Of a DNA stretch of 5,284 nucleotides, positions 1-4,361 are shown piece after piece. How positions within the stretch are numbered: the stretch's first letter is position 1; each line of letters starts with the position of its first letter. Both the position numbers and the translations under genes were made by a program. Origin of the DNA: Archaeoglobus_B sp964471215 (GTDB lineage Archaea; Halobacteriota; Archaeoglobi; Archaeoglobales; Archaeoglobaceae); NCBI GenBank assembly GCA_964471215.1, contig CAYYFC010000062.1, forward strand, positions 1 to 5,284, in the 5' to 3' direction. A model generated the notes under the pieces. That model ran no database searches and was not told the origin of the DNA. It was given only the letters and a program-made list of their open reading frames with translations.

Positions 1-165
1 CCTATCCCTTACGGAATTCGGTGTTATAAAGGCTTGTTTTACCTTTCCCATTCGATAAATCATATAAAACTAACAACAAACCTTAATTCATCCTCACACT
101 GAAATGCAAGGATTTCTTACTTTTTGTAAAAATTAAAGTAGATTTTTTTGGATTTAATAATTGTG
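1..165. other. Left-edge region without a convincing gene
   Basis: This stretch lies downstream of the AOR stop codon and runs off the window. On the minus strand a frame stays open from ATG at 61-63 (or ATG at 49-51) to base 1, reading MGKVKQAFITPNSVRDR after the second ATG. It could be the first residues of a further leftward gene. A TATA-like TTTTATAT at 62-69 lies only about 15 bp from the nearer ATG, which is too close for the roughly 25-bp spacing seen at other starts here, and neither ATG has a Shine-Dalgarno sequence. On the plus strand a frame is open from base 1 to TGA at 100-102, so the tail of a convergent gene is equally possible. I do not recognise either peptide. Confidence 0.3.
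126..149. terminator. Possible T-tract terminator after the AOR gene
   Basis: About 20 to 40 nt downstream of the AOR stop, the minus strand carries TTTAATTTTT (128-137). The plus strand carries runs of five T at 121-125 and seven T at 143-149. Archaeal termination often relies on T-rich tracts in the non-template strand without a strong hairpin, and I see no hairpin here. Because T-runs occur on both strands, the element could end transcription in either direction. This is suggestive only. Confidence 0.25.
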
Positions 166-2007
166 CTACGGTATATCCAGCTCCTTAAGCTTTTCTTCTG
201 TTGGCCTTCCGTTTACCCATCCTCTAAGTTTGTAATACTCCTCCTTCATCTTCTCGAGTTCTACCACATGACCCTTTGCAACACCGTCCGGCATGGGCTC
301 CTGTAATAACCTCTTTGGCAGTGTATCATCCTTACCGTCAAATCCGAGCTTGTTGATTATCAGCCTCTCAAGGTTGTAAATCCTTTCTCCTATCTTCATG
401 AGACTGTCCGCATCTAGGTCAAATCCCGTCACAGCAGAAAGCAATTCGGCGTAATCTTCAACTCCTAATGCAAATGTCGAGAATAGGCAATTTACCGTTG
501 AATTTACAACGCATGTGAAGTCCTGGAAGATTTTAGCCCATTTCGCCTTTCCTTCAGTCGTTAAAGGGTCTATTTTTTCAGGAACACCGAGTATCTCGGG
601 AGAAATCGTATATCCCGTTACATGACATCCTCCTCTGTTTGCTGTTGCGTAAACGAGTCCTATACCCTTTGCACCTCTCGGATCATATGCTGGTAACTCC
701 AAACTCTTAACACTCATAGATAGATCAGGATTTCCGAACATCTCCGCAAGTCTTTTGCTGCCCAACGCCAGATACTTCCCAAATCCTGCCTTATAGGCAG
801 TTCTCCAAACAGCCTCCACCATTGCAGCCGAATTTCCAAATTTCAGATCCAGACCCTGCAGTTCTTCATCGCTTATGTATCCCTTCTCCCTTAACTCCAT
901 TGCACAAGCTATCGTTGACCCCATCGAAATCGTATCAAGCCCCAACTCGTCGCACAGATGATTTGCCTTTATTATCGCATCGAGTTCCATAACGCCTGTG
1001 GAATTTCCAAGAGCCCATATAGATTCGTACTCAGGGCCTTCGGTATTGAGTATCTGGAAACATCCTTCCTTGACTTCTGTTCCCCTTCCGCAACCGATCA
1101 AACATCCCCAGCATGCAATTCTCTTTCTTAGATACTTTTCTGTAAGAGTTTCACCACTTATCTTGTCTGCATCTTTATTATACCCTGTTTGCCAGTTCTT
1201 ATATGGAAGTATTCCCGCGTTGTTTATTATGTTTACAAGAATTGCAGTTCCGTATCTGGGTAAACCTTCACCCGTAACAGGATTGTTTTTTATCTTCTCA
1301 ATCGCCTTTTTTGATTTCTCTCTAAACTCATCGGGTTTTGCTATTTCAGGTCTCTTATCTCCAGATACCACTATTGCCTTAACCTTCTTGGACCCCATTA
1401 CTGCTCCGACGCCTGTTCTACCAGCGGCTCTGTGTTCATCGTTTATTATGCAGGCATAATAGACGAGGTTTTCACCTGCAGGTCCTATACACGCAACACT
1501 GCACTTATCTCCAATCTTCTTGCTCAATATCCTAGTTGTATCGAATGTGTTCAAACCCCATATATCTCTTGCACTTCTTATCTCTATAGAACCATCCACT
1601 ATCTCCAGATAAACGGGATCATCTGCTTTACCTTCTAGTACAACCATATCAAACCCTGCAAATTTTAGATAAGGTCCCCACTTCCCTCCACTGTTTGCAG
1701 AGGCAACAGAGCCCGTTAGTGGGCTCTTCAGGGCCATGACATGATATCTTCCAGCCTCGGGAAATCCGCTCACACCTGTTGCAGGACCCGTTGCAAATAT
1801 CAAAACATTTTCCTCGCCGAACGGGTCTATATCCTTCGGATATTTTCCCTCCTTTTCGTACCTCTCAAGATATCTGTACAGAAGGTACGTTGCATAACCC
1901 TTTCCGCCCAGATATTTTCTTGCAATATCCAAATTTATTTTTTCAATTCTTATGCTCTCGTCGCTCAGATTTACTATCAAAATCCTATCCATATACCCGT
2001 TCGCCAT
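166..2007 (-). CDS. Tungsten-dependent aldehyde:ferredoxin oxidoreductase family protein
   Basis: Predicted cytoplasmic enzyme that oxidises an aldehyde to a carboxylic acid and passes electrons to ferredoxin, using a tungsten bis-pterin cofactor and one [4Fe-4S] cluster. At 613 residues it is full length for the family (Pyrococcus furiosus AOR is about 605). The N-terminal domain (about 1-210) has the family signatures SPLTGSVASANSGGKWGPYLK from residue 95 on and GRTGVGAVMGSKK at 196-208. The alpha-helical C-terminal part has the cluster motif Cys299-x2-Cys302-x3-Cys306, with Cys507 the likely fourth ligand. It also has the first pterin motif DELGLD (353-358) and His462 in RGGCHVTGY, near the position of the proposed catalytic His. 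The second DxxGLC pterin motif reads NSTVNC (502-507), which is unusual. The first ATG is preferred because GYMDRILIVNL matches the usual N-terminus. There is no ribosome binding site, but a TATA box sits about 25 bp upstream, so the mRNA may be leaderless. The aldehyde substrate cannot be told from sequence. The gene lies 56 nt after a MoaD-like gene. Confidence 0.93.
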   Translation of the reverse strand: MANGYMDRILIVNLSDESIRIEKINLDIARKYLGGKGYATYLLYRYLERYEKEGKYPKDIDPFGEENVLIFATGPATGVSGFPEAGRYHVMALKSPLTGSVASANSGGKWGPYLKFAGFDMVVLEGKADDPVYLEIVDGSIEIRSARDIWGLNTFDTTRILSKKIGDKCSVACIGPAGENLVYYACIINDEHRAAGRTGVGAVMGSKKVKAIVVSGDKRPEIAKPDEFREKSKKAIEKIKNNPVTGEGLPRYGTAILVNIINNAGILPYKNWQTGYNKDADKISGETLTEKYLRKRIACWGCLIGCGRGTEVKEGCFQILNTEGPEYESIWALGNSTGVMELDAIIKANHLCDELGLDTISMGSTIACAMELREKGYISDEELQGLDLKFGNSAAMVEAVWRTAYKAGFGKYLALGSKRLAEMFGNPDLSMSVKSLELPAYDPRGAKGIGLVYATANRGGCHVTGYTISPEILGVPEKIDPLTTEGKAKWAKIFQDFTCVVNSTVNCLFSTFALGVEDYAELLSAVTGFDLDADSLMKIGERIYNLERLIINKLGFDGKDDTLPKRLLQEPMPDGVAKGHVVELEKMKEEYYKLRGWVNGRPTEEKLKELDIP

Positions 2008-2021
2008 CGTTTGAATTCTGA

Positions 2022-2035
2022 TTTAATATATTAAA
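2022..2035 (-). promoter_or_regulatory. Candidate TATA promoter of the AOR gene (palindromic)
   Basis: In the 56-nt gap between the MoaD-like gene and AOR lies the perfect 14-bp palindrome TTTAATATATTAAA. Read on the minus strand, its TTTAATAT half (2028-2035) is centred about 25 bp upstream of the AOR ATG. That is the usual archaeal TATA-to-start distance and would place transcription initiation at the start codon. The lack of any Shine-Dalgarno sequence before the ATG agrees with a leaderless message. AOR could therefore be transcribed separately from, or in addition to, the upstream regulator and MoaD genes. A weaker AT-rich candidate, TTATAAAT, sits near 2044-2051. Confidence 0.45.
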
Positions 2036-2063
2036 AACATTTCGATTTATAATTTGAATTGAA

Positions 2064-2336
2064 CTAACCTCCAGCTATTGGCGGGAATACGGTTATCCTA
2101 GATCCTTCTCTCAGCTCGATCAGCTCATCCTTTATGTTCCTGCCATCTATCATAATGATCCTGTCTTTTCTTATATTACCATCTTCATCGAATATCTCCT
2201 TTAAAAATTCATCCCCCTTATCCCTAAGCTCTTTAGCCACGGCAAGAAAAGCATCTTTAAGATCTCCAGTGCATTCAACCTCGAAGGATTTCCCAAATCT
2301 CCTAAGGGTTGCAAAAAGCTCAACCCTAACCCTCAT
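2064..2336 (-). CDS. MoaD/ThiS-family sulfur carrier protein (archaeal MoaD-like)
   Basis: Small ubiquitin-like beta-grasp protein of 90 residues. It opens with MRVRVELFATLRRFG, has the central RIIMIDGRNIKD segment (59-70), and ends in ITVFPPIAGG. The exposed C-terminal Gly-Gly is the residue pair that family members have adenylated by an E1-like enzyme and converted to a thiocarboxylate. In the MoaD role this sulfur forms the dithiolene of molybdopterin or tungstopterin. Its position directly upstream of AOR, an enzyme requiring a bis-pterin cofactor, supports that role. Some archaeal relatives instead act as protein modifiers (SAMPs) or in tRNA thiolation, and sequence alone does not exclude this. 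The ATG overlaps the last codons of the regulator gene by 11 nt in another frame (ATGAGGGTTAG). No clear ribosome binding site is visible, so translational coupling is likely. Confidence 0.88.
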   Translation of the reverse strand: MRVRVELFATLRRFGKSFEVECTGDLKDAFLAVAKELRDKGDEFLKEIFDEDGNIRKDRIIMIDGRNIKDELIELREGSRITVFPPIAGG

Positions 2337-2991
2337 AGGCCAGTACGTACGATTTCCCTAGAGGTGTAAGCCTTATTCTAACGTTTTTACCCTCCCTCTT
2401 CATCTCAATTAATCCATCCTCTTCCAATCCCTTCAAATGGTAGCTCATTCTAGCTCTCTGAGCCATGTACTTCTTCTGATCCTGCGTTTTACCCTCGAGA
2501 ATTTCTATCAGTTTATTAATAGACTCAATCTCTCCCCCGTTCTCATCAATCGTCTTTATTATCGTTATCTTGTCATCTCCGATCTTTTTAATCGGAGGAA
2601 TCAGGAGGTCAACTATCCTTATCTTTTCATTGCTTAACGCCATGTATACCTTGCTTTCGGATATCTGAGCAGATATATAGCAAGCCAGGCATAGATTTTC
2701 CGAAGCATCAGATAAGTTTATGAGAACCTCGTTTCCATCCCTTTTCTCCTTTTTTATAACCTTTAGTATTTCGAGCAATGCTGAGTATATTTCACAGTCT
2801 ACGTGCAGTTCTCTAACATCTATGAACGATCCCAGCATCTTCTTTATCTCTTCAGCGTTCTTATGAGAATCCACATTATCCTTTTCTATCACCAGATACG
2901 CTTTCTGTATAGGCTTTCCGCTTGTCTTTATGCTCTCGACTATCAGATCCTTATTTGTTCCGACTGTGATTATATGAACCGTTTTTGTCAT
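2326..2991 (-). CDS. CARF-like domain plus winged-helix transcriptional regulator (Csa3/HFX_2341-like)
   Basis: A 221-residue protein with two parts. Residues 1-135 look like a Rossmann-type CARF domain: a first strand with TVHIITVGTNKD (4-15), a second strand AYLVIEK (31-37), and the strand-turn-helix INLSDASENLCLACYISA (91-108), where family members carry the ligand-contacting loop. Residues about 153-221 form a MarR/ArsR-like winged helix, with a likely recognition helix in MAQRARMSYHLKGLEEDGLI (176-195) and a wing at KREGKNVRIRLTPLG. CARF regulators are known to sense cyclic oligoadenylates or related nucleotides, often next to CRISPR loci. No cas gene or repeat array is visible here. The gene heads an operon with the MoaD-like gene and probably AOR, so it is likely a local or autogenous regulator. 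A TATA box 26 bp upstream and no Shine-Dalgarno sequence suggest a leaderless transcript. The family assignment is by fold pattern; the ligand is unknown. Confidence 0.75.
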   Translation of the reverse strand: MTKTVHIITVGTNKDLIVESIKTSGKPIQKAYLVIEKDNVDSHKNAEEIKKMLGSFIDVRELHVDCEIYSALLEILKVIKKEKRDGNEVLINLSDASENLCLACYISAQISESKVYMALSNEKIRIVDLLIPPIKKIGDDKITIIKTIDENGGEIESINKLIEILEGKTQDQKKYMAQRARMSYHLKGLEEDGLIEMKREGKNVRIRLTPLGKSYVLAYEG

Positions 2992-3006
2992 AATATAGCT
3001 AATATT
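2992..3006. repeat. Inverted repeat at the regulator start codon
   Basis: AATAT-AGCTA-ATATT has perfect 5-bp arms around a 5-bp spacer and abuts the regulator ATG. If transcription starts at that ATG, as the TATA spacing suggests, the repeat covers the region just upstream of the start site, where a repressor would block initiation. It could be an autoregulatory operator for the winged-helix protein. The AT-rich background makes such short palindromes common, so this is a weak call. Confidence 0.3.
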
Positions 3007-3012
3007 TTAATG

Positions 3013-3021
3013 TTAATAAAA
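3013..3021 (-). promoter_or_regulatory. Candidate TATA box of the leftward regulator-MoaD operon
   Basis: On the minus strand TTTTATTAA is centred 26 bp upstream of the regulator ATG, the standard archaeal TATA-to-start spacing. No ribosome binding site lies between it and the ATG, so initiation at or very near the start codon (leaderless mRNA) is the simplest reading. The surrounding sequence is AT-rich, which lowers the specificity of the match. Confidence 0.5.
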
Positions 3022-3158
3022 TTTTCTATAGGTTTGTTTATTTTAAAAAATTCAATCAAAAAGTTTTTTAAAATATTTTTATTAATATATATAACATATT
3101 TTTAAAAATAAATTCATATGTTCTATATAGCATCTTTGTCTACTTTTCAGTGGAGATG

Positions 3159-3172
3159 TTAGAGCGGTCTAA
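3159..3172. repeat. Inverted repeat upstream of the hisF TATA box
   Basis: TTAGA-GCGG-TCTAA has perfect 5-bp arms around a 4-bp GC-rich centre and ends 9 bp before the hisF TATA box. Unlike the AT-rich palindromes nearby it includes G and C positions, so it is less likely to be a composition effect. The position immediately upstream of TATA/BRE suits an activator or repressor site. The wider stretch 3150-3176 also resembles the D-arm of a type II tRNA, but the tRNA fold cannot be completed. Confidence 0.4.
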
Positions 3173-3181
3173 AGCGTTATA

Positions 3182-3190
3182 TTTTATAAA
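3182..3190 (+). promoter_or_regulatory. TATA box of the hisF operon
   Basis: TTTTATAAA is a strong archaeal TATA element. Its centre is about 25 bp upstream of the ATG at 3211, which places initiation at that codon and implies a leaderless mRNA. This decides the start of hisF: an in-frame TTG at 3193 lies only 2 bp after the TATA box and could not be within the transcript. Confidence 0.7.
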
Positions 3191-3210
3191 CTTTGTTAAT
3201 AACTACGCCT

Positions 3211-4026
3211 ATGCTTGCTAAAAGAATAATTCCATGTTTAGATGTAACGCTTGATAAAGAGGGTGCTGTCGTCGTTAAGGGTGTTGAATTCGTAAATCTG
3301 AGAAGAGCGGGAGATCCAGTTGAGCTTGCCAAGAGATATGATGAAGAAGGGGCCGATGAACTCGTATTTTTGGATATAACTGCATCACCGGAAGGAAGGG
3401 ATTTGATGATCGACGTAATTGAGAGAACTGCTGAAGAGGTATTTATTCCGTTTACGGTTGGTGGTGGAATAAGAAATATTAAGGACATAAACAGAATTCT
3501 CTCCGCTGGAGCCGATAAGGTTTCGATAAACACTTCTGCTGTAAAAAATCCCGATCTTATAAGAGAAGCCTCGGAGATATTTGGGAGACAGTGCATAGTA
3601 GTTGCCATAGACTGTAAAAGAAACTTCGATTTGAGAAGGGGAGAACATATAATAGAACTCGAGGATGGTAGAAAGGCATGGTACGAGGTATACATATACG
3701 GAGGGAGAAAGCCGACAGGGATAGATGCGGTTTCATGGGCAAAGAAGGTAGAGGAACTTGGTGCGGGAGAAATACTTTTAACATCGATGAACAGAGATGG
3801 AACAAAGCTGGGATTTGACATACCTATAACCAGGAAGGTAAGTGAAGAGGTCGACATACCGATAATTGCATCTGGAGGTGCCGGAACCTTTGAACACTTC
3901 TATGAAGGCTTCGTATATGGGAAGGCTGATGCTTGCCTGGCAGCATCGATATTCCATTACAGGGAAATATCGATAATGGACATAAAGAGATATCTGAGTG
4001 ATAGGGGTATACCGGTTAGGATTTAA
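3211..4026 (+). CDS. hisF: Imidazole glycerol phosphate synthase cyclase subunit HisF
   Basis: Cytoplasmic (beta/alpha)8-barrel subunit. With ammonia from the HisH glutaminase it converts PRFAR to imidazole glycerol phosphate (histidine synthesis) and AICAR (returned to purine synthesis). From the ATG at 3211 the protein has 271 residues, normal for archaeal HisF. MLAKRIIPCLDV puts the catalytic Asp at residue 11, as in the Thermotoga enzyme, and the second catalytic Asp is D134 in VVAIDCKRN. Phosphate-binding and barrel signatures follow: LVFLDITAS (51-59), VGGGIRNI (83-90), YGGRKPTGIDA (163-173), LLTSMNRDGT (189-198) and ASGGAGT (220-226). A TTG 18 nt upstream is in frame but is rejected on TATA position and N-terminal alignment. 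hisH is not in the window, so its partner must be encoded elsewhere. The next gene starts 11 nt after the stop, suggesting co-transcription. Confidence 0.97.
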   Translation: MLAKRIIPCLDVTLDKEGAVVVKGVEFVNLRRAGDPVELAKRYDEEGADELVFLDITASPEGRDLMIDVIERTAEEVFIPFTVGGGIRNIKDINRILSAGADKVSINTSAVKNPDLIREASEIFGRQCIVVAIDCKRNFDLRRGEHIIELEDGRKAWYEVYIYGGRKPTGIDAVSWAKKVEELGAGEILLTSMNRDGTKLGFDIPITRKVSEEVDIPIIASGGAGTFEHFYEGFVYGKADACLAASIFHYREISIMDIKRYLSDRGIPVRI

Positions 4027-4037
4027 GGTGTTGCGTC

Positions 4038-4331
4038 ATGCAGATAAGGGAGTTTCAAAACCTGATTAAGGAACTCTATTTAAAGAGAGATGCGAAAAGA
4101 GGTAAGGAAAAGACCATGCTTTGGTTCATTGAGGAAATAGGTGAGCTTGCTGAAGCTGTGAGGAAAAACGATCTAAATTCGATCGGTGAGGAGATGGCAG
4201 ATGTGTTCGCATGGCTTGTATCGCTCGCAAACCTATATGATATAGATTTAGAGGAGGAGGTAAAAAAGAAGTATCCGGGATACTGCTTAAGATGTGGAAA
4301 AAAGCCGTGCGAGTGCGAGGAGATCATGTAA
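4038..4331 (+). CDS. MazG-like nucleotide pyrophosphohydrolase with a C-terminal four-cysteine tail
   Basis: A 97-residue all-alpha protein of the MazG/HisE/dUTPase (alpha-NTP-PPase) superfamily. The metal-binding pattern is present: ExxE at Glu33-Glu36 in FIEEIGELAEAV and ExxD at Glu52-Asp55 in GEEMADVFAWL. Relatives hydrolyse (d)NTPs to the monophosphate and pyrophosphate with Mg2+. After the catalytic helices comes YPGYCLRCGKKPCEC, in which Cys83-x2-Cys86-x4-Cys91-x-Cys93 looks like a small zinc knuckle. Its role is unknown; it might aid stability, oligomer formation or nucleic acid contact. The start is supported by GGTG at 4027-4030, 7 nt before the ATG and right after the hisF stop. Adjacency to hisF raises the question of a HisE-type (phosphoribosyl-ATP pyrophosphatase) role, but the motifs read as MazG-like. 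The substrate is not predictable from sequence. Confidence 0.82.
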   Translation: MQIREFQNLIKELYLKRDAKRGKEKTMLWFIEEIGELAEAVRKNDLNSIGEEMADVFAWLVSLANLYDIDLEEEVKKKYPGYCLRCGKKPCECEEIM

Positions 4332-4350
4332 GACTACCATTTTGAAGCGT

Positions 4351-4359
4351 GAGGTGATC
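4351..4359 (+). promoter_or_regulatory. Strong Shine-Dalgarno sequence for the nicotinate phosphoribosyltransferase gene
   Basis: GAGGTGATC includes GAGGTGAT, a full complement to the usual archaeal 16S 3' end. The GGTG core ends 5 nt before the ATG at 4362. It fixes that start codon and contrasts with the leader-free starts of the operon-first genes in this window. Confidence 0.8.
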
Positions 4360-4361
4360 TT

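Larger units (their letters stand above)
2992..3210. other. AT-rich divergent intergenic and promoter region
   Basis: About 220 bp separates the leftward regulator gene from the rightward hisF. The part at 3040-3118 is extremely AT-rich and holds short perfect palindromes: AAAATATTTT (3070-3079), TATTTTTAAAAATA (3097-3110) and, just beyond, CTATATAG (3123-3130). The part at 3131-3178 has a more balanced composition and includes a hairpin-like repeat. No open frame in this region looks like a gene, and I see no complete tRNA or recognised RNA. The region probably contains both divergent promoters and their control sites. Confidence 0.6.

Noticed and set aside
998..1459. Open frame on the plus strand inside the AOR gene
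   Set aside because: It is antisense to conserved AOR sequence including the cysteine cluster motif, and has no promoter, ribosome binding site or recognisable domain.
1990..1992. Alternative AOR start at the internal Met6
   Set aside because: No ribosome binding site precedes it, and the residues before it (MANGYM) fit the usual AOR N-terminus. The TATA spacing also favours the first ATG.
3193..3210. TTG-initiated N-terminal extension of hisF (six extra residues)
   Set aside because: The TATA box at 3182-3190 would leave this codon outside the transcript. HisF proteins normally begin close to the LAKRIIPCLDV segment, with catalytic Asp at residue 11.
3150..3210. A complete tRNA-Ser or tRNA-Leu gene
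   Set aside because: The first ~27 bases resemble a type II tRNA 5' part, but the D-stem does not pair, and no anticodon arm, T-arm or matching acceptor end follows before hisF.
3177..3857. Long open frame on the minus strand opposite hisF
   Set aside because: It is Ser/Ile/Leu-rich and low in charged residues, unlike neighbouring proteins, and lies fully antisense to an unmistakable hisF.
4038..4331. Annotating the small hydrolase as HisE because it follows hisF
   Set aside because: The catalytic helices read as MazG-like and the cysteine tail is not a HisE feature. Adjacency alone is too weak, so the role is kept only as a question.
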